A stretch of DNA of 64,000 bases. Source: Bugula neritina. Lineage: Eukaryota; Bryozoa; Gymnolaemata; Cheilostomatida; Bugulidae. Under the pieces are notes generated by a model, which did not search any database, had not been told where the DNA came from, and saw only the letters and a list, made by a program, of their open reading frames with translations. The stretch lies in contig OZ037772.1 of assembly GCA_964035545.1 (NCBI GenBank), positions 1,761,001 to 1,825,000 of the forward strand, given 5' to 3'. A program made the position numbers and the translations under genes. Of the stretch, positions 49,446 through 63,119 are shown piece after piece. How positions within the stretch are numbered: position 1 is the stretch's first letter; each line of letters begins with the position of its first letter.

Positions 49446-51645
49446 ATGGCAGAATCCAGAGTTGTGAAAAAAAGACTAAACAATTCGTATCGCTGTGGGT
49501 ACTGCTCGCAGTACTTCAACAAACTTGAAGACCCCAGAACTCTGCCCTGTCTGCATGTGTACTGCATGAGATGTTTGAAGACTGACATCGGTGGTAGGAA
49601 GGATCATATCAGATGTGCTTATTGTAGGTGAGTTACAGTACATAACACAATATACCATGTCATAGGCTTGCATATGATTTTCTCACTACCATCTAGGAGT
49701 TGTCTGATCTATGTCTATGAAAAGCAAACAATACTGTATATTCTATGTGAACTCTGGTTACTAACTTGTGGAGTGTGTGGATATCTTTTCATTAGGTAGA
49801 GAAAGTAACTGTTATGTAGATTGCATCATCAGCTGTCCTCTCTTGTTGAATTGTGGTACTGTTGGATGTCATGGGATTGGGGTTGTCTCCTCATTATATT
49901 ATTTTGTTCTCATACAGTACAACCTTTTTCATGCCATTCCCACTTTCATAAATGTTTACTATTAATTCTCCCCTTTGAAAAAACGAAATTTCTTATGACT
50001 GACATAATGATAATATAGATTACTATGCAATATTTTTCCTATTACATTTGAATATAATATAGTTATTTCTAATAATTATATTATGCATGTATAAAACACA
50101 GAGCAGTTCAATTATTAATATTATGGCTGCAGCTGATGACATTGTGTCAGCTTGCTTTCAAACCTCCCACCCCAACCCTTAAACCCCAACCCCAATATTG
50201 TAATTAAAACACATTCATGTAGAAGTAGACTGAGATGACAGAATTGGTTAAATAGATAAGCTAAGATGAATGCTTATAGATATACATGTACATGTAACTT
50301 GCAAGAGCTCAAAAGTCTTTAACAAACTGCTTGAAATTTTCAAAATCAAAATCCAGGCTCCCCCTAAAAAGCCCAAATTCCCTCTTATAGGGGGATTCCC
50401 CCAGGTTGGGAACCACTGTGTTGAATTGACTTGTGTTTACTATCTTCTTTCCTGCAATTAGAAACATGTATGATGTTGTCATGACAACACAGTTGCTGTG
50501 GCACAAAGTACAGTTTACTAGCATGTAGTGATTGTGTAGTGAGAGTGGAGTGTCTAGTTATTGTCCATGGTTATGTGTAATCTTTAAGGAGTAGAATTAT
50601 ATTATTTTAATATAATGTTGAGGTACTTTTATAATGGCAGTTTGCTCAATAGCTTTAGTTCTAATGCGATAGACTCATAGCTCTGGAGTCTAGCAGCTGC
50701 TACTACTACCACTAGCTGTTCAGAATTCGGCCAACATCCGGCTGCCAAAGCATAATAGCCATAATAGGCCAAGCAGTCACTGGGAAATTATTTGACTAAA
50801 GAGCAGGTCTTATGACAATTAGTAGTCAGTCCCTTAGACAGGAAACAGTGATTCTGTGACCTATTTAGTTAAATCCAATGCTGAAATTTTAATAGATTAT
50901 TAGATGGCCATCACAATTGTATTTGGTAGTGAGTTGTACAATATAATATTATGGGGTGTCAATCAGTGTCTAATATAGTCTGTGAATTGAATGTCTCCTT
51001 TAGCTTTGATGAGTTGATTACTTCTTCTACCATCAGTCAGTTGTATTTAAGTTGCGTTTATACCTCTGCTGAAAAAAGTGCCGAGTTTAAGTTAATAATG
51101 CTTGTCCAGGTACCCCTTTATAGTCAAACTGAAACTCGTTGAAATCATATTGATGCGGTTGCTCACTTTCTGAAATTGAAATTTGACTAGCATAATAGCT
51201 ATTTGATGCCCTTTGTAAACGTCGTGAATTAGTGAAGCGGAAAGCATAGAAGCGATAATTGAGAAGGCGTAGGCTATATAATTATAACCGTATAAGTACA
51301 TTGTCTAATCGCCAAAGTAATAACTAAATAACGATGTTTACAAGGAGTTATTACTCTTATTCTAAAATTGGCCGATTAAGTTATCGCAGTACAAAAATTT
51401 CAACGAGTGGCTTTTACAATGCAATGCAACTCGGAGAAATTTCAACCCGGCCAAATTGAAATTTTGACCGAAAATCGTGAAGGTATGAACGCAACTTAAG
51501 TGTTACTTTGTATTGAGTCATGAATAGTGTTGAGGATTTGGGCCTATATTATGCCAACCCCCCCCCTTCTGACTTAGACTGAGACCCAACCTGCTGCACA
51601 TACATAGTAGTACTACACTGAAGATAGTTAACATGTGTATATATC

Positions 51646-51727
<82 letters not shown>

Positions 51728-54700
51728 GCATATATCATCCTACTAGTAATGGATTACTAAGTACAACTCATCCTATGACTCACTCTTCTTATGCTAGCTG
51801 CACGAGATAGACAACTCACAGTGACACGCACTCACAGTGCACTAGCTCTTGACACATTGCCAAGGATGATGAAATGACAGTTTCGCACCACTCCTAGCAG
51901 TTAGAGTGGCAGGGAATAGTTGTAGTATGTTGTAGTATTGGCTCCTCAGAATTCACCCCTCAGTAATTAGCTGCATTGCACAAACTTGCAACAATAGTGA
52001 ATAATTATTGACAATATGGCCTCCACTCAGTAGTTAACTAGTAATTTATCTTGTCATTTTACTCTACAAGTTACAGTTGAGTCTGTTTGTTGAGTAGCAG
52101 TTCTTTGTCATGAGTGACTATTTTACAGCATATTAAGTACATAGTATAGTCAAGTGTGTTTGTGTGATAGCCTGTGGTCTATATAATGAATGTGTGTTGA
52201 TGAGTTATGAGTATTTATTTGAGTATTTGTCAAGGACATAGCTGTGTGTGTGGATGGAGTATTTCATTACTTGAGATATACTACACACAGCTAACACAGG
52301 TAACATACTGATTGCTATATATTGTAGGAAAGATCACTATGACATCACGGATCCCACAACACTACCAGTAGCTCAGCATGGAGACCCCTTAGAATACAAG
52401 TCTCCACCCAAACCTGCACCCATTCCCTGCGATGTGTGTAAAGGTGGAACACAAGCTGCTGTGTTCTGTGTCGACAGTCAAAAAAAGTTGTGTCAGCAGC
52501 ATCAAGAAGTGAGTCTTTCTTATATAATTTCTCAAGATTAGTTACTAAACCAGTTCTGGTTTGTATGTAGAATATTATTGAAAAGAAATGTTGAGTCTGT
52601 GTGACTTTTTATACTAAACACAGAGTTTCACAGTGCAGTGAGTCAACTATGACAGACTTGTTGGTGAAAATACAATCAACTAAACTGTTGACCTTTATTA
52701 TACAGGATCACAGAGAGCTGATGGGAGATAGACATCAGTTTATTGACATTCAGGTCTACAGAGCTTCTCCCCAAAGATATACTATAACTGAATGTGAACA
52801 TCATAAACAGGAACAGCTGACAGAAGTGTGTTCCAAGTGTCACCAGATATTCTGTATGAGATGTGATATGAGGACTGGCTGTAAGGATAAGACAGGTATT
52901 TACTTGCTGTTTCTATTTCTGTAGAAAGAAACTGAAAAATATTACAAGAAACTGTTATTTATTATTTTATTATTAAAGTGAGTTATGTAACAGTAAAAGA
53001 GGAAGTAAGGTTTGTGTGAGACAGAAGTGGATAGTGCAGGAGTTTATATTCTCACTGTTATGTTGAATATTTAGTATATTTCATCCTTCAAGTGTCTGTT
53101 TCTTTGATAAGATGGTATAGGCATAGCTTAACTCAGTGGTGTCTCACCTTCTTCATACCATCCTCCTTTTTATGATTATTTTCTATTAAGTTTCCGCCTC
53201 TTTGATAAAATTGTAATTTCATTTATAAAGAAAATCTGGGACAGGTTGTTTTCCTAATAATTCATTGAGTGTAGAAAAAAGCACTTTGTGTTTGACATGA
53301 ATTAGTGTCTGCCACAGCTTCAGTTCAGCTTTGAAAGCATTGATGCTGCTATTAAAAGCAGTGAGTTGATAATTATACTCATTCATTTTAGGTTCAGAGT
53401 TTTTAGTACAGCAAATATATCTACTAGGTATGCAGTAAATAGTTTATGGCGATCAGTTCCACTGACTGCAAAAACTTCCTGTTGGTTTTTACTTTCAATA
53501 AACCTTTTAGCCTCCATTCGTAGTAGGAGGGGTAGCAGCTAGAGTAGAGTGAATATTAGACACATGGATGTAGAAGTAAACTTAGATTGTAGAGTGTAAT
53601 GTGGATAAATAAATGAACTACATAAAATGAAGGAGTTATAATTATACATATTCATGTAACCTGGAACACAAGGCAAGAGCTCAAAAAGCTGATAACAAAC
53701 TCTGTGAAATTTTAGAAATGAAAACCCTTAAAAAACTAAAATTTCCTGTGAAGGGGAAATTCCCCAAGGTTGAGAGCAACTGCTTTAATTTTTTCAACTA
53801 TTTCATTCCAAGTGCAGTGAATATAAATGACATCTTTCTAGTCCAAGTCCAACAGTCTAGTTATTACATAGTATGTGTGTAGTGATACATCATCTACCTG
53901 TAGTTACAGGTAGTAGGTGTAAAATAAGTACTATATCATATCTAAAAATGCTTTTATGAATTGTGTGATTTTATGTACACAGAGGAGACAGTAGCATCCC
54001 ATGACTTGGCATCTTTGAGTGATTTGTCTTGTGAGTTACGAGAAAGTCTGACTGGTGGAATAGAGACTCTGTCTGAGAAAGTTGCAGAGTTGAATGACAT
54101 CTCAAAGGATGCCTGGAAAGAACTGAGTAAAATAGAAGATGAAGTGAAGAAGATGGTTGCCAGAGTAAACGCTGTGGCTGATGCTCAGGTATGCTGACAT
54201 GGTGATGTCATCTAATGTATTTCTGTTTGTCTGAAATTGGGTTTTGCATCTGGTTTTTGAGTGGTAAATAGAAATGAATTTCATTTGCCACTAGAATTAA
54301 CTGACCATTAAAGCATTATTATTCTGTGTACAAGTAGCAGTAGTCATTCATCACATGTTACTCAGTGCAGAGGAACCTGTCAATACAGATGACTCACTCA
54401 TCCTTCTGCTACTGTCAATCACTCACACAGAGAGGCTGGCTGGGCGAGTGATTGACAGGTGTCAGGAGGAGGAGACTAGTCACGTGATGTACTAGCTCTC
54501 TGCTGTGTATAGAGTGTCACGTGACTGAGTCATTGTCCACTCAGTGGGTGATCTGTCACCTTCATTTCAAGTGCAGAGGTTGTGAGGTGCAGATGTGGTT
54601 ACACTGTGTTACTATTTATTAGATAGAAGAGATCAGAAAGAGAGCTACAAACCTGAGGCTAGAAATATATGGATATTTGAAGAGCTGCACACAGATAGTG

Positions 54701-57122
54701 GATAATTATAGAATAGAGCTGGCCTTGAGTAAGACAATGGGCAGACAGTCTCTGCTGGACACAGTGCAACATGCAGTTGATAAGTTCAATGATGCAGGGA
54801 TTGTGAGAGACTACAAAGAGATGAGTGAGAAGGTGGAAAAGGCTACAGATATTGGTGTAATAGAGAAGTGTGTACTTCCAGACAGCATCTTGGTACCAAC
54901 ATGTAGGTGGAGTCTATAAATAGTAACACTAACTATAAATAACTTTCTGCTTGTAATCATGTGAGTTGCTTTCACTGAATATTTTAATAGGAGAGAGAAT
55001 AAGTAGATAGAGTTTATTTATTAGAGAATTGAGTTTTGTTCTGCTCTCACATTATGAGACATTTCTGCAGTGTTTCAGAGTTTATGATGTATAAGTGAGC
55101 TGCTAAACTGTGTTATGCTGACTACCTGCTGTCAGTATTAACAAGATATTCTCACTTAGACCTGTGCATCTCGTAGCAACTTGTAGTAACTACAGACTGC
55201 TTGTATTTAAAACATCTTTTAATTTTAAGTTTGAAAAGCTGTTCCCACCTCCTCAGGTGATGAGATTCTCAAGTTATAGAATTGTTATTTTGTTGTTGCA
55301 GACAGTGAAGACAGTCTGGGACTGAAGCTGCTGCAGCCACCATCTTCTCTCCAGTCTGATGGACTTCCTGTACGTGACTCGTGTTACACAGTAAACATCT
55401 CAGCTGATAGACATCTCATGTGTCGGACACGAGAAGCTGTAAAAGTAATAAATAGAGAGACTCTGGATACTATCAGCTCAGTGAAACACACCAACACTAC
55501 AGGGTGGGGGGAGATAATCCAACCTGAAGGGGTGATGGTTGCCAGCTGGTATAACAGAGAGGAGAAAACAGCTGAAGTCTCACTTCTTGATCCGAACTCC
55601 TTTGAGAAGACTCGCTCTCTCTACAAGCAGCCATTAGATGAACCCGCTTACTATAGAATAGCTCAGCACGACTCACTGCTCTGTATTGTAGACAGGAGAG
55701 AGAAACAGCTGGTAGTCTGTAACCTAGTTGACAATAAAATACAGAAGTTCCCACTTCCTGAGATGAAGAACCCTCGACCTGTATGCATCCTCCCAGACTC
55801 AACTCTCCTCATAGGAGACCTCACTGCAGATGGTAAAGTGAGAAGATATAAAGTGGAGAACACAACTCTCACTCTAATGTGGGAGTTTCCTCACATCTCA
55901 TATCCATCTGGTATTTCCTTTGATCCAACATCTGAACTGATTCACATCTGTACAGGGAAAGGACCTCTCCTCATCCTCTCACTTGAAGGTAAATACTCTG
56001 TTTATTATAGTAAGTTTAGTTATTTTATATATAATTATGTTGTAGTAAATAATATATTTTAATAATTAACAGTAAACAACTTCCACTCATAAGATATATT
56101 ATGACATTGTTAGTATTTATCAAGTCACTGATGTTATTTTTAGCTAAAAGTTATGTAATAAAGACTGTAACATGCTGATAGTAGATGCTATATTCTTCAT
56201 CACATGACTTGTAGCTAATAATAATATTAGTGAATAATACTGCCTCCCTGCAATGAGTTTATTTCCAGCTGCAGTAACATGCAGGATGTAAGCACAGGTA
56301 GAAGTGTATATTATACTGTATAGGTTTAAGGTGTACTCTGTGTAGTGTGCAGTGAGCTCTTAGTAAACTCTCTATTCAGTCTTCCTTTCCAAGGGTTCAC
56401 CTGGTAAAGTAGAGGATAGGGACTCCACACTGCTGAGTGAGTTGGTGCTGCAAGGGGTTCAAACCCACCTATCAGCATGTCTAGTTAGTATACTATGCAA
56501 GTGTTTTACAGTAATTTTAGAGGTACTCAGTCTAACAACTGTGCAGACTGCCAGCTACACATGAGTTATAAGTTGTAGTTTGGCTTCAGTCTAGTGCTGC
56601 TGTTGTTTTGGTCATCAGATAATTTAAATGTACATAATTTGATACTTTTTGACTGCCATTACTGAGACTATGTAATTTGATGATGGCTGGTAGAGCAGTG
56701 TTTGCTGGTGGGACTCAGGTGGCTGTGGTTGGCTCTTGTCAAGTATTTAATATGTGATAATGTTGGAGTAGCTGCAGTAGTATTAGAAGTAGACATGTGG
56801 GTGTGTTCTTGCTCAGAGCCACAGGCTAAGTTTATGGGTCAAGGTCAATATTGTTGTATAACGAGACACTGTTTTCTATTTGAGTATTTACTTCATGCAT
56901 GTAACCTGCTTAGTTCCATCTTTAAAGGCAGTCTGTCTGTTTCTCTCAACACACACCAACTGATACAATATGATGCTATTATTTACAGGTCAACTGGTGC
57001 TTACTGTTCCCAGAGAAAGTCTTGGTGTGAGTGAAGTGGTGTGGGACATTGCTGTGTATAACAGAGACACTGTGTTTCTAGCATGTGGAGATGGACTGAG
57101 GAGATACACAATAAAATACTAA
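49446..57122 (+). CDS. TRIM-type RING/B-box E3 ubiquitin ligase-like gene, copy 2
   Basis: Exons 49446-49627, 52328-52508, 52706-52895, 53983-54188, 54623-54902, 55302-55988, 56989-57122. Lengths and phases are identical to copy 1, also giving 619 aa. The RING (residues 17-60) is identical to copy 1 in protein. The B-box ligands and coiled coil are kept, with few changes (for example FCVDSQ for FCLESQ). The propeller-like residues 347-619 carry about 34 replacements, including many charge changes (VKHTNTTGW for VKDTNTTVW, ESLGVSEVVWD for ERLGFDGWVLD). Both genes therefore look functional, with the same ubiquitin-transfer module but altered recognition surfaces. Introns hold a private TTAA element (51051-51495), an expanded TA tract and a longer hAT-like element. 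What it targets is unknown. Confidence 0.9.
49925..50421. mobile_element. hAT-like MITE, left end lost (TRIM copy 2 intron 1)
   Basis: It matches 17957-18468 and ends 'aggttgggaaccactg', but the left terminus 'cagtggttccc' present in copy 1 has been deleted. Confidence 0.65.
51051..51495. mobile_element. TTAA-flanked MITE (piggyBac-like), private to copy 2
   Basis: The inverted ends are 'gttgcgtttatacct' and 'aggtatgaacgcaac'. Direct repeats TTAA lie at 51047-51050 and 51496-51499. The empty site is present in copy 1 near 19090 ('tgtattgagtgttac'). 445 bp with no intact ORF. TTAA target choice is the mark of piggyBac transposases; the assignment is inferred because the inner termini are unfamiliar. 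Confidence 0.75.
51649..51723. repeat. Expanded (TA)n tract, copy 2
   Basis: About 37 uninterrupted TA units, against about 10 at the paralogous site 19247-19267. Confidence 0.9.
53134..53782. mobile_element. hAT-like MITE in TRIM copy 2 intron 3, long form
   Basis: Same insertion as 20707-21102, but with about 255 bp more interior (about 53282-53535, ending 'gtaggaggggtagcagctag'). The right terminus has a point change (gagcaactg). Confidence 0.75.
54412..54458. repeat. Inverted repeat in TRIM copy 2 intron 4
   Basis: 'ctgtcaatcactcac' pairs with 'gcgagtgattgacag' (one mismatch). It is followed by the CACGTG-containing dyad, as in copy 1. Confidence 0.7.
56391..56471 (+). mobile_element. 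tRNA-derived SINE-like sequence, copy 2
   Basis: Counterpart of 23722-23802, with box-B-like 'ggttcaaaccc' intact. Confidence 0.45.
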
Positions 57123-57299
57123 ACTTATCAGCTACAGCTGACTAATAATCAGCTCAGTGAGGTGCTGAGAGATAAAATGGATAATATTTGTCATCAACAT
57201 AGTTATATTCATTACAATTCATCAATACACACACTCTGTAATTATAGTTGGATATGAGATGTTTTACTGTATCAAATATATGTTGCTATTTTACCATCT

Positions 57300-57305
57300 A
57301 ATAAA
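57300..57305 (+). terminator. Polyadenylation signal AATAAA for TRIM copy 2
   Basis: Hexamer 178 bp past the stop codon, at the same distance as in copy 1. Confidence 0.6.
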
Positions 57306-57839
57306 GTTTATTTGTTAGTGAAAACATAGTCTGTTTTCATGCCTCATTAGCTTTAGTTCAAGTTGAGTTCGGTTAGTAAAAATAATCTATACTGGAGCAG
57401 TAACTGTAAATGACTTGTTTGTGGGAGAATTTATTCACTGAATTGACATGCAGGTGCAAGTACCTCCAACATGACTAAGTAAATTTATTCCAACCATTCA
57501 TAATAATATACATTCCATTGCTGTGTACAACAGCATTGAGTAGCCAATCAAATTGTTTCTTGTCACGCAATCAGGAATCTGATAAATAATATATAAGGCA
57601 ATCAACTAGATATAAACACTGTATTACTCTACACATGAGCTGTCTATGATACAGCTGTTTTGTAAACTGTGTGTAATTTGATGAGTTTAGTTCAATTGGT
57701 TGCAGTTTAATTATGACATGTTCCCCATTCACTTGGTAGAAATACCTTGTGTGCACAGACAAGTTGTAATGACTAACAGAAACTTTTTCAGTAGGTTCCA
57801 GTTCATCTTGAATATAATAGTACAGCTTGTTGTCATTTG

Positions 57840-58245
57840 GTCTCCATAGTATTGATGGTACACTACCTTGTTTGGCCTCAATAGTATTGATAGTATACTA
57901 CCTTGTTTGGCCTCAATAGTATTGATGGTAGACTACCTTGTTTAGCCTCACTAGTATTGATGGTACACTACCTTGTCTGGCCTTAATATTATAGATGGTA
58001 TATTACCTTGTTTGGCCTCAATAGTATTGATGGTATACTACCTTGTTTGGCCTCAATAGTATTGGTGGTAGACTACCTTGTTTGGCCTCAATAGTATTGA
58101 TGGTATACTACCTTGTTTAGCCTCAATAGTGTTGATGGTAGACTACCTTGTTTGGCCCTAATAGTATAGATGGTACACTACCTTGTTTGGCCCTAATAGT
58201 ATAGATGGTACACTACCTTGTTTGGCCTCAATAGTCTTGCTAACA
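57840..58245. repeat. 35-bp minisatellite downstream of TRIM copy 2
   Basis: About 11 units, counterpart of 25150-25612, with different internal variants. Confidence 0.9.
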
Positions 58246-59989
58246 GCACAACTTACAAGATTCAACTAATTTAACTTGTTGAGATTTACATGAATATAAT
58301 ACATATGAAATGTGAAAATAGCATTAAAAGTCAAGCAAGGAATTCACATGTTGACACAATTATATACTTTCACTTGAAGGTAAGCTTGATGAACCAATAT
58401 GAACTGCTCACAGAGTTTACTGTGTAGGATTTGCACCTAGAATATTTAGTTACATCAGAGCTAAGTGAAAAATCTAACAGTTGATTTATTCTGTTGAAAG
58501 TTAATGTGTTGAGTATTGATCTTATTACCCAACTTCACCCTTTTTACTGTAGAGTTTGTTGATGTAAGTTCACTTAATTAAACTATCCTCATGCAAGGGG
58601 TGGGGGTGGAATATTATTGTGAATTTATGCTTTACTTGTTGTTATTATAGGGTCTATTTAGGCAAAGCTATTTCACCAGGTTTGTGATTGCTAACACTTT
58701 ATTCTATTTATTTCAAGATACTAATAAAACTGTACAACTATCAAAAACACGTTCCATAATAAAAGAGAGAATATACAAGACTTTACAATAACAATTCCAA
58801 GTGCTCTCTGCCTGCTAGTCAAATAGACTAGGGCCGACTACAAGTATTCAGCTCCGCCTACTACTAATTATTAACAGTCACTGATTGGCCATCACGATGG
58901 CACCATCACACTAGTTGATCTGCATGCTGCAAAATGCATCATGTCCTCTAGTTAAAGTGTTAAAGTGTGGAGTTATCATTTCGATATAATAACATAATAT
59001 ACAAAATCTCTGCAATATGCCATCTGGGATATCTGTATGATAAACTTAACTAATCAACTAGCAGCATCTTGGTTATTCAATGAAATTATCAAACTATATT
59101 ATTTAACTGTAACATTAACCTAGTGAAACCTCTTATCTGTTCCTCCTATTCACTAATCATCAAATTATTCTCCTCTACCAAATCAATACATTGTGCAGAC
59201 TCCATATTCAATCTCCTCTACATACAGTTTATATTCTAGCTATCAGAGTCATGATTCTACATCACATGAATGTTCTCTACTTTAACAAGAGAATAGCCAA
59301 CTATAAAAACCTGCTATAGCACACAATATAGCAACCTGTTATAAGATGACATACAGTACATCAATATTCATTCACTACACAAAATATCTCAATACACATA
59401 ACAACTGGAGCTGCTGAAGTTCAATGGCTTATACAAGTTGAATTGAACAAAACACTACGTTGTTCTTCAGCATATCAACTAGTATGAGTAGTGTGGAGAG
59501 ATCTTTTATATATATAAAAACTTGTGTTTGAAGGAAATATTAAATTATATTATTCCTCTTAGCATCACATGTAGCATGAATATCAACTTATAGTTAGTGA
59601 GTTACTAGAAGTTTCTTTGTAACGGAAACCAGTCCGGGTTCCCCTGCAGTTCCATCTCAACGAGTCTGGCCTGAGCTGAGGTCACCGCATGATGACATCA
59701 TTCACTAGGTTCTTCTTGGTGTCTGGAAATTTTCCACCAGTTACTCCAGTGACTGAAAATGAAGTACTAATACCAGTGACTCGGTCTCAAACTTACTTAC
59801 TGAGTCATTGTGATTATTAGTTGATGACTTAATGTTTTAGTGAAGTTATAGTTATAGTTAACTTATAGTCCTACTGACACTAATAGCTAATGTGCCATTC
59901 AGTCTCATCTTCATTCTCAGTAATTGTAATACTGATATTAAGACTAACTAACGCCTAATGCTAAGTTCAACTACTAATTATTACACTAC
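58246..59989. other. Convergent spacer, copy 2, no confident gene
   Basis: Almost identical to 25613-27337, with small indels only. No assigned coding sequence. Confidence 0.5.
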
Positions 59990-60085
59990 TAGTACTACTA
60001 CTACTACTAGAAGTAGTGGTGGTGGCGGTAGCGGTAGCAGTAGTAATGGGAGTACTAGTAGTAGTAGTAGTATTAGTAGTAGTAT
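59990..60085. repeat. (AGT)n/(ACT)n repeat, copy 2
   Basis: Shorter version of 27338-27505; about 75 bp of the central AGT run is missing. Confidence 0.85.
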
Positions 60086-60220
60086 GACAGCGCTTCTTCA
60101 TAGGATCTGCCAGTCACCCAGTAGTTGTTGTCACTAAACTATGTCAAATATATAGAGGTTAAAAGGTCACTAAACTATGTGAAATATATAGAGGTCAAGA
60201 GGTCACCAGACTATCACCAA

Positions 60221-60361
60221 CTTTCCATGTACCGATCTCAGATCGATCTCAGCGAGATCGATCCATGGGAAGATGCCAAAGATCGATCTCCGTCGATCTG
60301 AGCTGGTCGGTCTGTGGAGCTCGAACTCAGATCGATCTCATGTCAATAAGACCATGGAAAG
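60221..60361. mobile_element. Palindrome-rich element with CTTTCCATG termini, copy 2
   Basis: Counterpart of 27639-27779, with the same 'ctttccatg' and 'catggaaag' ends and repeated 'agatcgatct' cores. Confidence 0.5.
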
Positions 60362-60664
60362 ACACCAGATCGATCTGAGAAGTAGAAAAAGACTGCGTGC
60401 TACAATGTTGTCTGCTAATAAAAATGATAACTTATTGATAATTACTAAGCAAAGTAATAAATAATTGTGATAGCCGCCTTTTCAGATGCCAAAACTTTGA
60501 CTTTCAGTACAATGATTAAGAAAACTCAATTATATGCAGAAGAAGGTAAAAAAAAATGGGAGAATTTAAATTGAGTTCAAATGACTATATTAAAACTCAG
60601 TTTCATAAGCTATTTCCTTTGTAATTTTAAGCCTAACAGTCCTGTAAGTTTATTAATAATCTGC

Positions 60665-60918
60665 AAGGGCCACACCCACTCCCGAAAGAGCCACACCCAC
60701 TCCAGAAAGGGCCACACCCACTCAAGAAAGGGCCACACCTACTCAAGAAAGGGCCACACCCACTCCAGAAAGGGCCACACCCACTCCAGAAAGAGTCACA
60801 CCCACTCCAGAAATGGCCACACCCACTCCGGAAAGAGCCACACCCACTCTAGAAAGGCCACACCTACTACAGAAAGGGCCACACCCACTTCAGAAAGGGC
60901 CACACCCACTTCAGAAAT
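60665..60918. repeat. 21-bp CACCC-rich minisatellite, copy 2
   Basis: 12 to 13 units against 9 to 10 in copy 1; unit 'ggccacacccactccagaaa' plus one base. Confidence 0.9.
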
Positions 60919-61209
60919 GGCCACATTAGAGGGAATTCATAGTTTATCAACATAAACATAGTCTGTGGTAAATATTAGGTCTGTGCTAAACCCACTTGCT
61001 TTCTGTAAATAACACCAGACAAAATGAAGAATGACTCATACCTCAGCCTTAGGTTGCCCCTGGATCTGCACAAAGTAGGCTGGTATTCTGTGCCCCCACC
61101 ATAGCTGTCTGGAGATACACCAGCCCTTGGAGTTCCTCAGCCATTTGTACCAAGTGACTGTGTGATAGTCTGGTATGATCTTTAGCTTGCCTGATTCTAC
61201 TACCTGCAG

Positions 61210-61425
61210 TATACATACTATGCTATAGATATACTATGCTATAGGTATACTATGCTATAGATATACTATGCTATAGATATACTATGCTATAGATATACTA
61301 TGCTATAGACATACTATACAGTACTAATATATATACTACACAGCACTAATATATTATATACTATACACAGTACTAATACATATACTATACAGTACTAATA
61401 TATTATATACTATACATAATATATA
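61210..61425. repeat. 16-bp AT-rich tandem repeats, copy 2
   Basis: About six 'actatgctatagatat' units, then 'agtactaatatatat' iterations, between two VARS exons. Confidence 0.8.
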
Positions 61426-63119
61426 ATACAAGTACCTCTACAGCCTTGGCTGCCATATCGTCACATGCCACATATCACTGTGGTTTGGGTATCGGCTCAA
61501 TGATATCTTTAGATCGACTATAACACAAGAGAACACAGTGTAGAGGTCATTGTTAACAGACAGACTCACATAGTAACAGTTCAACTCAACAGCATTGTAA
61601 AATATAGTGGATATGTTAATGGAGCTATTCTTTAGGAGAACAAGAGAGGACAACTTCTATTACATTGAGATCTGCAGCTATGAGTCATTTTACTTAACTT
61701 AATACACAAAGCTATATACCTTTAGCTTTTAGCTATTGTTCACAGTTGAGCTGCTAATTCAACATTTTAATGTAAGAAACTATACACATTAGCAGCTAAA
61801 CTGTGAAAAATAGCTAAGAACCAGATATATGGTGTGTACTAAACTAAGTAAAATGACTCACAAGTAAACATGACCAGGAAAAGTTCAGGATCTAACTGGA
61901 CGTGTATGAAGAAAATGTAGAAATCTAACAAGTTGGGATAAAATTGTAGAGAGAAGACGACTCACCTACATACAGGAACTACCATAGGGTTGTCTTCCTT
62001 TCCTTTGTATAGCCCCAAGTCTTCCAACCTTCTCTGAACAGCTTTACAGGCATCAAACCTGCACATGAAACTTACATGGAGTAAAAATTGCTAATAGACT
62101 CACACCTGTCACCTGCTCACACCTGTCACATGCTCACACATGTCACCTGTACACACCTGTCACCTGTACACAAATGGTATTAAACCACTAAAACCTATGT
62201 AGATCAATATTTTCTTGCTATTAAGTTGAGTAATTGTGAAACAGCCAAAATAGGAAAATAAGACCTTGTAGTGCAGTGAGCAAGGCAAGTTCAAGCCATA
62301 CAACTTTAACATGTTGCATTACAGAAGAAAGATCTGCTCCATTTTGGTAAATAACTATAAGTAATATTGGGAGTTACGCCACCTTTGAGTAACAACATGG
62401 AGTTGTGTTTCTTTTCATAAACGCAAAAAGGTAAAAGTTACTTGTTCCTTCGAGGTAGCATATATAATGCAAGGAAGAACCATCTCAACTTAGAAATATG
62501 TCACACAATTAGGAGTTATGCCACCTCCTTGTCAGAAACACGGAATACTAGATTCACACACCTTTTCATTTCCACAAACTCGCCGAAGTCTCCACATATT
62601 AACCCGTCATCGTCAATGATTGTGAGGAAGGGGAGTTTGTGTCAGAGGCCAACGTCGTAATCCTTGGGATCATGTGAGGGGGTTATCTTCACCGCCCCTA
62701 TCGACAATTAGATGGGAAGTGAGAAGCTCTGAGGCTATGAATATTACAAACAGTACTCGTTGCTATATGAATAGACTCCAATTTAGTTCTCCCTCCGTAT
62801 CTCAGTAAGCTGAGGGACCTGAAACCTCAATTCATGACACAGTAGAAATCTTACCATAGTAGAATACCATATTTAACACACGGATCTGTTAATTTAAACT
62901 AATTTGTCCCAATACACATAACATAAGCCACAAAACAAAGGACCAAGCCATTCTCATGACCTGTGGTATTTCATGAGAACTAGAAACATAAGATATAGTG
63001 GAAGCACTGCCCCAAACAAAACAAATCATATGAAATGATAGTTTAGTGATGGAAATAATTAGTTAATAGTCTTTGAAAATAGTTGGGCCGGTCAACTTCT
63101 GAAATTACCTTGTAAGAAA

